Assembly: GCF_036924595.1 (NCBI RefSeq)
Contig: NZ_JAZHRV010000001.1
Span: forward strand, 1 to 64,000
Length of the DNA stretch: 64,000 nucleotides
Source: Bradyrhizobium algeriense
GTDB lineage: Bacteria > Pseudomonadota > Alphaproteobacteria > Rhizobiales > Xanthobacteraceae
Direction of reading: 5' to 3'
Shown: positions 32,849 through 40,246 of the stretch, in pieces
Layout of the letters: every line of letters begins with the position of its first letter
Numbering within the stretch: position 1 is the first letter of the stretch
Translations under genes and position numbers: made by a program
Notes under the pieces: generated by a model
Told to the model about the DNA's origin: nothing
The model's database searches: none
Seen by the model: only the letters and a program-made list of their open reading frames with translations

Positions 32849-33961
32849 TCATTTGTTTTCTTGCGCGCGCCGTTGGGCCTCGGCATCGATGGTTTCGGCC
32901 AGATCAGGATGCCGCGCCATCAGCAGGCGAAAATCCACGAGATCGAGCACCAGCAGCCGCGTCACCTTGGTGGTCGTGACATTGGCGCCGCGCACATTGT
33001 TGCCGAGCAGCGCCATCTCGCCGAAGAACGCGCCCTCGCCGAGCGCCACTTTCTTGCCGGGCAATTCGACCTCGGCCTCGCCATTGGCGATGAAATACAT
33101 GCAGTCGCCCTGCTGGCCCTTGCGGATAATCATGGTGCGCGCCGGCAGGTCCATGGTTCGCAGCATGTGCGTGACGTCGGCGATCGCGGCCGGGCCGAGG
33201 GTAGCGAAGAACGGCACCTTGCTGACGGTCTCCCACGTCTTCAGGAAATTGTCGCGGCGGGTCTCGGCGGCAAAGCCGGTCGCCAGAATACCGGTCCAGA
33301 GCCCGAACACGCCGAGGCCGGAGATCATCACCAGCGCCGCGACCATGCGGCCGAGCGGGGTGATCGGCACCACGTCGCCATAGCCGGTCGTGGTCAGCGT
33401 CACCACCGCCCACCACAGCGCCGCCGGCACGCTGCCGAAGGTCGCCGGCTGTACGTCGCGCTCCAGGAAATATTCCGCGACCGACGCCAGAAACACCACC
33501 ATCAGGAAGATCACGAGCACGCTGAGCAGCGGCCCTGATTCCAGCACCAGCACGCGCCGCAACTGCCGCAGCCCCGGAATGCCCGGAACGACCTTGAGCA
33601 CCCAGAGGATGCTGAGCAGCCACGCCGTCCTGGGCTCGATGCCCGCGAGGAGCGCTGCCGGCACGGCCAGGGCGCCGATCGCGTCGACGACCCCGCTGCT
33701 GGAGAGCGCGTAGAGCGATAGCCGCCCTTGCCCCGCCATGTGGCGCAGCCGAACCAGCCATTCGAACACGAAATAGACGAGGCACGTCCACAGCACCGCG
33801 TCGACCCAATGGTGCGCCGCCTCGTAGGCGGGGGCCACGGTGAGCACCACCATCGCCGCGACGCCGGCCGCCACCGCGGCATAGGCCGCCTTGGTCATGT
33901 TGCGGCCGGCCGTCTTGGCGGTGAACCGAGCCAGTGCCGAGAGAACGAGCCGCTTGGACAT
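32849..33961 (-). CDS. Cyclic-nucleotide-gated potassium channel (MloK1-like)
   Basis: A 370-residue membrane protein. Six transmembrane segments span about residues 25-225, with a pore loop carrying the K+ selectivity filter in TLTTTGYGDVVPITPLG. The C-terminal cyclic-nucleotide-binding domain (about 255-360) contains GEGAFFGEMALLGNNVRGANV, including the Glu and Arg that bind the cyclic phosphate. The length and layout match Mesorhizobium loti MloK1 (355 residues). No Shine-Dalgarno is obvious before the ATG. A second membrane-bound cNMP-binding protein is divergent from it. Confidence 0.92.
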   Translation of the reverse strand: MSKRLVLSALARFTAKTAGRNMTKAAYAAVAAGVAAMVVLTVAPAYEAAHHWVDAVLWTCLVYFVFEWLVRLRHMAGQGRLSLYALSSSGVVDAIGALAVPAALLAGIEPRTAWLLSILWVLKVVPGIPGLRQLRRVLVLESGPLLSVLVIFLMVVFLASVAEYFLERDVQPATFGSVPAALWWAVVTLTTTGYGDVVPITPLGRMVAALVMISGLGVFGLWTGILATGFAAETRRDNFLKTWETVSKVPFFATLGPAAIADVTHMLRTMDLPARTMIIRKGQQGDCMYFIANGEAEVELPGKKVALGEGAFFGEMALLGNNVRGANVTTTKVTRLLVLDLVDFRLLMARHPDLAETIDAEAQRRAQENK

Positions 33962-34270
33962 CGGTGAGGAGGGGCCTGATGGGTGCGATGAGCTGGATAA
34001 CAGTCAAGCCGCAGCGTGACCAATGTCCGCAAAGTGCCTGCCAGCGGCGAGGCCGTCAACGACGGCCTTCACACGGTGCCACGCGTCCTTAGGACAACCG
34101 GCCCGCCCGCGACCGGGAGCCGGGGTGAGGGGCGAATTTTACCCGGGAATCGTGAGAAACCCGACAAATCGTCGTTCTTTCCTCGTATATCAAAATGGCC
34201 CCGCGGACATTACGATAGCGGGCACTGCAGCAGAATCGTGAAAACACGTTTAGATATTGGTTGGTTTCCG
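33962..34270. other. Divergent intergenic region between two cNMP-binding genes
   Basis: About 310 bases, without a gene. It holds a hairpin GGCCGTC-AAC-GACGGCC near 34052-34068 and must contain promoters for both flanking genes. No CRP-like TGTGA-N6-TCACA site was seen. Confidence 0.4.
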
Positions 34271-34936
34271 ATGGATACGTCTCATCTGGCACAACACGCA
34301 GGAACCGCCGGCGCGCTGTTTGCGACAATTTTCGTGGTCGCCACCACCACGATGAAGACCATGATCCCGTTGCGGGTGTTCGGCATTCTCGCCAACGTGA
34401 TCCTGATCCTGACCGCGATCCCGGCCCGCAACTACCTGGTGATCGTGGTGCAGCTCGCCATGCTGTTCGTCAACTCCTATCGCCTGCACCAGATGCTGCA
34501 ACTGGTGCGCGACGTGAAGAAGTCCGTCAACAGCGACCTCTCGATGGAATGGCTGAAGCCGTTCATGACCGAGCGCCAATGTGCAGCCGGCGAGATCCTG
34601 TTCTACAAGGACGAAAAGGCCGAGGACATGCTCTATATCGTCAGCGGCAAGTTCAAGCTGGTCGAGTCGGGCATCGTGCTGCCGGTCGGCGCCATCGTCG
34701 GCGAAATGGGCATGCTGTCGCCGTCGAACACGCGAACCCAGACGCTGGAATGCGTGGAAGCCGGCCTCGTCCTGAGCGTCAGCTACACCAAGGTCGAGGA
34801 GCTCTACGTGCAGAACCCGGCTTTCGGCTTCTATTTCCTTCGCCTGATCAGCGCGCGGCTGTTTCAGAACCTCGAGACGCTGCAGCAGCAGTTGAACCAG
34901 CAAACGGCTTCCGCCGCCGCGCCGAAGCCTGCATAG
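34271..34936 (+). CDS. Membrane-bound cyclic-nucleotide-binding protein
   Basis: A 221-residue protein. The first about 75 residues hold three hydrophobic segments (GALFATIFVVATTTM, VFGILANVILILTAI, YLVIVVQLAMLFVNSY). The remaining part is a CRP-like cyclic-nucleotide-binding domain with GAIVGEMGMLSPSNTRTQT, where Glu and Arg of the phosphate-binding cassette are present. It resembles Popeye-type membrane cNMP sensors in layout; no pore, kinase or HTH domain is seen. It has no strong ribosome site. It is cotranscribed with the DUF6537-like gene 19 bp downstream. Confidence 0.82.
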   Translation: MDTSHLAQHAGTAGALFATIFVVATTTMKTMIPLRVFGILANVILILTAIPARNYLVIVVQLAMLFVNSYRLHQMLQLVRDVKKSVNSDLSMEWLKPFMTERQCAAGEILFYKDEKAEDMLYIVSGKFKLVESGIVLPVGAIVGEMGMLSPSNTRTQTLECVEAGLVLSVSYTKVEELYVQNPAFGFYFLRLISARLFQNLETLQQQLNQQTASAAAPKPA

Positions 34937-34955
34937 AGGCCGGGAGCCCAGAGGA

Positions 34956-35816
34956 GTGTCAGACCGCGGTATCCTGTCGTCGTTGCGTTATCTGTTCGCG
35001 GATTTCATCGGCGAGGATGACGACACGCCGCCGTTCCTGCCCGAAGGGCTGCCGGAGCCGGTGATGGCCGCGGCGAGCGACGCCATCCATCTCCTGATCG
35101 ACTATCAAGGAACAAGCTACGCCGAACTTTACGTCCATCGGCTGCGGCGGTTCGTCGGCAAGCAGGGCGTCGACGAGGTGATGCTGACCGAAATTGCACG
35201 GCTGATGGCGGTGCGCATGACCTATGAAGATCCGATCCGGATCGCGCAGCTCAAGCTTGCCGAACTCGACGGCCGACCCGGTGCGCCGGCCGGATCCGTC
35301 GACGTCAAGAAATTCCGGTTAGAAGAATTGATCGGCGCGCTACCCGCTGTTATCGCCGAGTATCTGCTCGACGCACTCGAATGGGCGGGCTGGTTGCACA
35401 AGCGGGTCTCCATCCGGTTCAGTACGGCAAGCCGGTTCGGAATCCGCCGCCTCAAGATCGAGGCGGGGCTGCGGCGCTGGCGGCTGCTTTCGGTGCGTTA
35501 CGCCAAGGAGCGGGTCTGGGTCGAACGCTGGCTGCACATGATCGACCGCAGCCTGACCAAGCAGCCCCAGGCCGCGCCCGCGATCGTGCAGACCGCGACC
35601 ATGATCGAGGGATATGGCGACGTCTACCGTCAGGGCCTGGCGGACTGGAATGCGATCATCGACGGCCTGGTCAAGCCGACCTTCGATGGCGTGCTGGCCT
35701 TGCCGGATCTCGCTGGGGCGGTGATTGAGGCGCGCGCGGCCGCATTGCCCGACCCGCGACAGACGGCGCTCAAGCGCAAGATCGCCGAAATCCGCGCCGG
35801 CTCGAACGCGGCCTGA
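34956..35816 (+). CDS. Stand-alone DUF6537-like protein
   Basis: A 286-residue, mostly helical soluble protein. The segment IHLLIDYQGTSYAELYVHRL, then MAVRMTYEDPIRIAQLKL resembles the C-terminal DUF6537 module of indolepyruvate oxidoreductase beta-type proteins. The ferredoxin-oxidoreductase catalytic domain that normally precedes it is absent. The start is GTG with GGGAG upstream. It follows the membrane cNMP-binding gene in one operon and is convergent with the next gene, 2 bp apart. Function unknown. Confidence 0.68.
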   Translation: MSDRGILSSLRYLFADFIGEDDDTPPFLPEGLPEPVMAAASDAIHLLIDYQGTSYAELYVHRLRRFVGKQGVDEVMLTEIARLMAVRMTYEDPIRIAQLKLAELDGRPGAPAGSVDVKKFRLEELIGALPAVIAEYLLDALEWAGWLHKRVSIRFSTASRFGIRRLKIEAGLRRWRLLSVRYAKERVWVERWLHMIDRSLTKQPQAAPAIVQTATMIEGYGDVYRQGLADWNAIIDGLVKPTFDGVLALPDLAGAVIEARAAALPDPRQTALKRKIAEIRAGSNAA

Positions 35817-35818
35817 TT

Positions 35819-37216
35819 TTACGCGCTCTGCGCGGTCTTCACAGCCACCACCTTGTCGTCCTGGGACGGCGGGTGCCGCTTGAGATGTTCACGGCGCAAG
35901 CCGATCTCGTCGCGCACGAATTCATAGCCGAGCTTGAAGGTATCCAGCCCGTCGCTACTGATGGTGCCGTCGCGCAACCCGATCACCACGCCGCGCAGGA
36001 TCGTTTCCAGCTCGTCCTGAAGTTCGTCAAGGGCGTCCAGCGATTTGGCGTATTCCATGCGCTCGCCGATATCGAGAATGGCGGTTGCGAGCTGGCTGGC
36101 CTTCTCCGGCGCGATCCGGGTGACCTTGGTGTAGATGGCGGCAAAGATCGAGCCGATGATGCTGAGCGCGGCGAGCGCAACATACATCAGGTCGCTGTAG
36201 CGCTCGACAAAGGACTTGATCTCGTCGTTGATGTATTCGGCAGCGCCCGGATGCGCCACGATGAAGGCATCCTTGTCGGTCGCGGCCGGCTCGATCTTGG
36301 AGGCGAAGCCGTCGGTGAGCGCGAGCTCGGCCTTGTTCTCGTAGATGATCCGCGCCAGGTCGCTCACGGTCGTCGTCGAGAGCTTGGATTGGGCAACCAA
36401 TAGCCATTCCAGCCCGATCGTGTCGACGTCTTCCGCTGGGACGGCGGGCGAGGCGGACAGCATTCCGGTCGCCACCGTTTCTTCTGAAATCGCCGGGTAT
36501 TTCCTGGCGATCGCTTTCGCCGAATCGATCGCATTCAGGGTGAAACCGCCGCGCCTGGTATACTGCTCGTAGCTCTTGTCCTTCACGATCTGCGAGGCGT
36601 GCGCGATCTTGACCACGGCGCCGAATCCTGCGGCGAACAGCTGCTCGAAGGTCGCGCCCGGCGGCGCCATCTGGACCCGTGCCGCATCCGGGGTGTCGGA
36701 GAATTCGAGAATATTGCGCACCAGCGCAGCCCCGATCTCGCTGTCGGCTACGACCGCGATCTTCTTTTTCTTCAGCTCGGCAATGGATTTGATCTTCTTG
36801 CCGTTCGGGCTGATCAAGAGAAGCAGGTCGTGTTCGAGGATCGCCAGCGCGCGGGCGCGGGGCGGAATCCTGGCGTCGGTGCGCAGTATCGCGAGGTTGG
36901 CCTCCTTGCGGTCGAACTGCGACAGCGCCTTTGCATTGTCGCCGTTGGGCACGATCTTGAGTTGCAGCCGCGAGGAATTATTCTTCAGCACGGCCGCCAG
37001 CCGGGCGGCAAAGCGCGCCTCGGGGCCGTTGGCCTCGCCGACGGCAAACACCAGCGTCTCGGAATTGCGAACCCACGCCCGGCCACCCCACACCACGGCG
37101 GCGGTCAGGATCAGGGTCAGGATGGAAAACAGCAGGATCTGGGTCCGGTTGCTCTTGACGACCCGCGAACGGCGACGCGGCATTTCCGGATGCGGCGTTG
37201 GGGCTTCAGCACTCAT
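35819..37216 (-). CDS. Membrane-anchored TAXI-like solute-binding protein, orphan
   Basis: A 465-residue protein. After about 25 polar residues comes a single transmembrane helix (ILLFSILTLILTAAVVWGG). The periplasmic part resembles TAXI receptors (LVFAVGEANGPEARFAARLAAVL; FSDTPDAARVQM). A second hydrophobic helix (LMYVALAALSIIGSIFAAIY, near residue 350) is followed by a cytoplasmic helical tail of about 90 residues. No TRAP permease is adjacent. Unlike soluble receptors it would be fixed in the inner membrane with a cytoplasmic domain, so a sensory role is possible. The start ATG is at 37216. Confidence 0.78.
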   Translation of the reverse strand: MSAEAPTPHPEMPRRRSRVVKSNRTQILLFSILTLILTAAVVWGGRAWVRNSETLVFAVGEANGPEARFAARLAAVLKNNSSRLQLKIVPNGDNAKALSQFDRKEANLAILRTDARIPPRARALAILEHDLLLLISPNGKKIKSIAELKKKKIAVVADSEIGAALVRNILEFSDTPDAARVQMAPPGATFEQLFAAGFGAVVKIAHASQIVKDKSYEQYTRRGGFTLNAIDSAKAIARKYPAISEETVATGMLSASPAVPAEDVDTIGLEWLLVAQSKLSTTTVSDLARIIYENKAELALTDGFASKIEPAATDKDAFIVAHPGAAEYINDEIKSFVERYSDLMYVALAALSIIGSIFAAIYTKVTRIAPEKASQLATAILDIGERMEYAKSLDALDELQDELETILRGVVIGLRDGTISSDGLDTFKLGYEFVRDEIGLRREHLKRHPPSQDDKVVAVKTAQSA

Positions 37217-37594
37217 GGCTCGTACCCGGAGGTCAGGGACGTGTCGCCGCCGAGCGGGCCGCAGGCCGTCCAAATGAATTCGTAAATGCCTAGAAAAGAA
37301 CGATAATTTGCCCGACGGCCAATGATAGCCCGCTCCTATGGGATTGCAAACCGCGCCGGCCGGTAACCTTACCCCGCGAACCATGCTGCGCGCCGCGCCG
37401 CAGTATCGCAGTTCCGCCACACCGTGCGATTTTCAGACTACCCACAGGTGCATTCCGACCCGGGAGATGTCATAAATAAAGGCAACGTTCGAACAGTCCG
37501 GGTTTGACAACAACATTGCGCTGACAGCCTAGGTCCCGGTTTTTCGCTACCTCTCCAGTCCCAGAAAAGGGCGTCAGCTTTGTTGTTTCCTTCG
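37217..37594. other. Divergent intergenic region, no gene seen
   Basis: About 380 bases. A TTGACA hexamer at 37504-37509 could be a -35 element for the DUF3307 gene, though no clear -10 is placed 17 bp later. I see no believable coding frame and no large repeat. Confidence 0.4.
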
Positions 37595-37987
37595 ATGTCG
37601 TCTTCGGTCCCGGTAGGTGCGCTGATAGGATGGATGCTGCTTCTGACCGTGAAGCACATCATTGCCGATTTCATGCTGCAGAATTCCTGGATGGCGATCG
37701 GCAAGGATCAAAAGACCGGCTGGGCCCTGCCGCTATTGGCGCATTGCCTCGTCCACCTCGCGGTAGGGATGGCGCTGATCCTGATCGTCGCGCCGCGATT
37801 CTGGTTCGTCGCCTTCATCGACTTCGCGATTCACATCACCATCGACCGTATCAAGGGGATATTCGCTTCCCGCTACGGCGTGACGATGGAGAACGAGCAT
37901 CCGTGGTTCTGGACGCTGATCGGCGTCGATCAGGCGCTGCACCACCTCACCGGTTTCGGCCTGTCGATCTTCATGGCGGCGAACTGA
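37595..37987 (+). CDS. DUF3307 membrane protein
   Basis: A 130-residue membrane protein of the DUF3307 type. It has three to four hydrophobic segments and the conserved polar residues KHIIADFMLQNSWM, LLAHCLVHLAVG, DFAIHITIDRIKG and DQALHHLTGF. The His/Asp pattern suggests metal or substrate coordination in the membrane. The ATG at 37595 is preferred over upstream TTG codons. It is divergent from the TAXI-like gene. Function is not established for the family. Confidence 0.8.
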   Translation: MSSSVPVGALIGWMLLLTVKHIIADFMLQNSWMAIGKDQKTGWALPLLAHCLVHLAVGMALILIVAPRFWFVAFIDFAIHITIDRIKGIFASRYGVTMENEHPWFWTLIGVDQALHHLTGFGLSIFMAAN

Positions 37988-38186
37988 TCCCGCGCGGCCG
38001 GCGGCAGCGGCCTCCCTGTTTCAATCCTGTTCCGGTATCGGAAGGCTAAGCATTCGCTCTGGTGCGAATCATGCTCCGATTTTCGATTCGGGTGTGTCTG
38101 ACAAGACACCCGGAGCACTACTGATGCGCGTGGTTAACCTTTCATTAGAGTATTGCACTGCATCTTCCGCAAAGGGAGAACCCGCA

Positions 38187-38591
38187 ATGTTTTCAAGCCG
38201 CGACGCCTTCGAGAACGACTTCTGTCCGGTCCGCGACGAGCTGCTTGGCGAGATGTATCGCGCCAATGCAAACGGCCTGCCGCTTCTGGTGGAGAGCGTT
38301 TCGTCCGAGGTCCGTGCCATGCTGGCGCTATTCTGCTACCGCCGCAGCCACCTCCACGCGCTGGCTGTTGCGATTGCAGCAAGCTGCACCGAACGCGAGC
38401 TGATTCATTTCGGCGGCCGGGTCGGTTCAACGCTCTATGCGCTGTCGCGCGAACCCGCCGCGCGTTCCGCCTCATCGTCATCCCACGGCGGCCGCAAGCC
38501 GATCACCCTTTCGACAAAGCCGCTCTCGACCTTCAAGCCGATCGAGGACGAAATCGACGACGAAGATGTTGCGGAAGCGGTGACGGCGTAA
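38187..38591 (+). CDS. Hypothetical protein (134 aa)
   Basis: A 134-residue protein starting MFSSRDAFENDFCPVRDELLGEMY. GGGAG lies about 8 nt before the ATG at 38187. The middle is helical (SEVRAMLALFCYRRSHLHALAVAIAASC) and the C-terminus is acidic (IEDEIDDEDVAEAV). No signal peptide or known motif is seen. It is followed within 10 bp by a palindromic repeat. Confidence 0.65.
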   Translation: MFSSRDAFENDFCPVRDELLGEMYRANANGLPLLVESVSSEVRAMLALFCYRRSHLHALAVAIAASCTERELIHFGGRVGSTLYALSREPAARSASSSSHGGRKPITLSTKPLSTFKPIEDEIDDEDVAEAVTA

Positions 38592-38599
38592 TCTCTCCG

Positions 38600-38735
38600 C
38601 CCGTCGTTCCTGCAAACGCTAGTGCGAACGCAGGGACCCATAACCACCGGCCTGGATGGTTACGGAAGGCGTCAGCCAAACTACCTTATCGATAGATCAC
38701 GCGGTATGGGTCCCTGCGTCCGCAGGGACGACGGG
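38600..38735. repeat. Palindromic repeat overlapping the end of the YkgJ-like gene
   Basis: Left module CCCGTCGTTCCTGC with GCAGGGACCCATA; right module TATGGGTCCCTGC with GCAGGGACGACGGG. The modules are mutual inverted copies bracketing about 55 bp. It overlaps the 3' end of the Cys-cluster gene (38697), which uses the repeat for its last codons and stop. Confidence 0.75.
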
Positions 38736-39044
38736 GAGCACCGGCAATCCGTGGCGCTTCCGCGCCATCGCGCATTCGACATCGCCGGGCATGCAGGTGC
38801 GGCACACTTCGGGCCGCACTGCATAGACCAGGCACGCCGTCGCCTCGCCGACCTTGCCTGACAGCGCCGAACAGCGGTCGCCGTCGCAGCGCATTCCCGA
38901 CAATCTTTCGTTGACCAGCCCTTCCGGGATCAGGTCGAGCGCCGCATCGTCCTCGGTGGTGAAACGCGGCCAGTTCTGCGAGTAGCTGCAGCAGGCGCCG
39001 CAGGCCTGGCAGGGGTTTTCGTGATCGGCGGCGATTCCTTGCAT
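38697..39044 (-). CDS. YkgJ-like cysteine-cluster protein
   Basis: A 115-residue soluble protein of the YkgJ/CxxCxxCC family, which binds zinc or an iron-sulfur cluster. Cys ligands are in NPCQACGACCSYSQ (residues about 10-23), MRCDGDRCSAL, ACLVY and EVCRTCMPGDVEC. The ATG at 39044 is chosen because the motif starts soon after. The last residues (VVPADAGTHTA) are encoded by a palindromic repeat, so the original C-terminus has probably been replaced. Function of the family is not defined. Confidence 0.82.
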   Translation of the reverse strand: MQGIAADHENPCQACGACCSYSQNWPRFTTEDDAALDLIPEGLVNERLSGMRCDGDRCSALSGKVGEATACLVYAVRPEVCRTCMPGDVECAMARKRHGLPVLPVVPADAGTHTA

Positions 39045-39089
39045 GCCTGCGTTTAGCCCGGAACGACGGCCGCGGCCAGCCACCCGCGT

Positions 39090-39126
39090 CAGGTATCCTT
39101 TTCAGGTATCCTTTTCAGGTATCCTT
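39090..39126. repeat. 13-bp tandem repeat at the 3' end of WYL regulator 2
   Basis: CAGGTATCCTTTT occurs at 39090-39102 and 39103-39115, and a third, slightly different unit at 39116-39126. The regulator's stop codon lies at the junction of units 2 and 3, so two units are outside the gene and one inside. Confidence 0.85.
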
Positions 39127-39813
39127 GGGCGCTTCCCAGACCAGGCTGCGCCGCCATTTCGCCCGCAGGATGTCGCGCCGCTCCGGATATTTTTCGTCGT
39201 GGTAGACCGCGTCGACGACGCGGTCGGTGCGGAAACTGCGGAAATCCTTGCGCAGTTCACACCACGCCGCGAGTATCCGCACCGCCTCGTGATAGCCGAC
39301 TGCGATCGGCCAGATCGTACGCTGGCTGCCGCGCCCGTGCTCGTCGCGATAGTTCAGCGTGATCTTTTTGCCCTCGTGAATCTGCGCGCGTGTCCGCACC
39401 ATGTCGATGCGGTCGGGCTCCCGGTTCCATGCCGATCGGGCGCGGCTCGCGGGCTCCAGCACGAATGGCCGCAGGCGCTCCGGCACGGTTTCGGCGACTT
39501 TCGCCATCAGGTCCTGTGCGGCGCGCGCCAGCGCGGGATCGGCGTGGCCGACCACCCATTGCGCGCCGAGCACGCAGGCCTCGATTTCATCGGGCGTAAG
39601 CATCAAAGGCGGCAGATCGAATCCCTTTTCCAGGATGTAGCCCACGCCGGCTTCGCCGCGGATCGGCACGCGCTGTTCGATCAACGTCGTTATATCGCGG
39701 TAGATGGTTCGCTTTGAGGTTTCCAGCTCGGCGGCGATGGCATCCGCCGTCAAAGGCTTCCTTGTGCGCCGAAGCACCTGAATGATCTGGAACAGCCGGT
39801 CGGCCCGTCGCAT
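39115..39813 (-). CDS. YafY-type HTH/WYL transcriptional regulator (regulator 2)
   Basis: A 232-residue regulator. The N-terminal winged helix (residues about 1-58, with LETSKRTIYRDITTLIEQRVPIRGEAG) is followed by a WYL-type domain (ITLNYRDEHGRGSQRTIWPIAVGYHEAVRILAAWCELR). It is shorter than regulator 1 because it lacks the C-terminal extension. It is divergent from an 82-residue ORF and a GST, and a palindrome lies 52 bp upstream of its ATG. A second copy of that palindrome precedes the GST gene, so its regulon is visible locally. Confidence 0.9.
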   Translation of the reverse strand: MRRADRLFQIIQVLRRTRKPLTADAIAAELETSKRTIYRDITTLIEQRVPIRGEAGVGYILEKGFDLPPLMLTPDEIEACVLGAQWVVGHADPALARAAQDLMAKVAETVPERLRPFVLEPASRARSAWNREPDRIDMVRTRAQIHEGKKITLNYRDEHGRGSQRTIWPIAVGYHEAVRILAAWCELRKDFRSFRTDRVVDAVYHDEKYPERRDILRAKWRRSLVWEAPKDT

Positions 39814-39822
39814 GGCGCGTTC

Positions 39823-39856
39823 TCTTTTCTAAAAAAGCACTCTTTTCTAAAAGCAC
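39823..39856. repeat. Short direct repeat upstream of WYL regulator 2
   Basis: TCTTTTCTAAAAAAGCAC (39823-39840) is followed directly by TCTTTTCTAAAAGCAC (39841-39856), differing only by two A. It lies between the regulator start and its operator, in the likely 5' leader or promoter. Confidence 0.7.
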
Positions 39857-39864
39857 CTGCCCGA

Positions 39865-39886
39865 TGCTGACAGCATGTTGGCAGCA
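39865..39886. promoter_or_regulatory. WYL regulator 2 operator, copy A
   Basis: TGCTGACA-N6-TGGCAGCA, an inverted repeat of 8-bp half-sites with one mismatch. It lies 52 bp from the regulator ATG and 48 bp from the ATG of the 82-residue ORF on the other side. An almost identical site occurs at 40177-40198. Confidence 0.82.
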
Positions 39887-39933
39887 GGGGGTGGGTATAT
39901 CGGGACAACACCTCAAGTGAAGGGAATTTGTCC

Positions 39934-40182
39934 ATGACGATTTTCAGCGAATTCGGCTTCCGGGGAAGCCGCGGACCCCTCGAAAATGCCCAGGGATTTG
40001 CGTTGGAACAGCTGGTTTCCATCCAGTGCGTCACCACCGATCTGCGCTGGGCGATGGTTGAGCTGGCGTGGCGCTCATTGACAGCAATGTGCGCCTTTGC
40101 GCAAGGGCAGCTTGTCTCGTGGGTGCGCAAGGCCCGCACGCCGCGGCCAGAGGAGGGCCGTGGCCGGCATTGCTGCTGCTGA
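39934..40182 (+). CDS. Small protein of unknown function (82 aa) in WYL regulon 2
   Basis: An 82-residue protein (MTIFSEFGFRGSRGPLENAQ...). AGGG lies about 10 nt before the ATG. It has an amphipathic middle (TTDLRWAMVELAWRSLTAMCAF). The final Cys triplet (HCCC) and stop are encoded by the start of the operator copy B (TGCTGCTGCTGA), so the C-terminus is set by regulatory DNA. It is bracketed by the two operator copies, hence probably controlled by the WYL regulator with the GST. Confidence 0.6.
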   Translation: MTIFSEFGFRGSRGPLENAQGFALEQLVSIQCVTTDLRWAMVELAWRSLTAMCAFAQGQLVSWVRKARTPRPEEGRGRHCCC

Positions 40183-40198
40183 CACCATGGTGGCAGCA
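40177..40198. promoter_or_regulatory. WYL regulator 2 operator, copy B
   Basis: TGCTGACA-N6-TGGCAGCA again, with N6 = CCATGG instead of GCATGT. It lies 48 bp before the GST ATG at 40247, the same distance as copy A from its gene. It overlaps the stop codon of the 82-residue ORF. Confidence 0.82.
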
Positions 40199-40246
40199 GA
40201 GGGCCGCTAGCTTTGGGGCACGTTTTTGAAGGATCGGGAGACCAGC

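Noticed and set aside
38736..38752. Possible CRISPR-like or phage attachment repeats among the palindromic elements of the window
   Set aside because: No regularly spaced direct repeats, integrase, cas or tRNA gene was found; all elements are of the REP/palindromic type.
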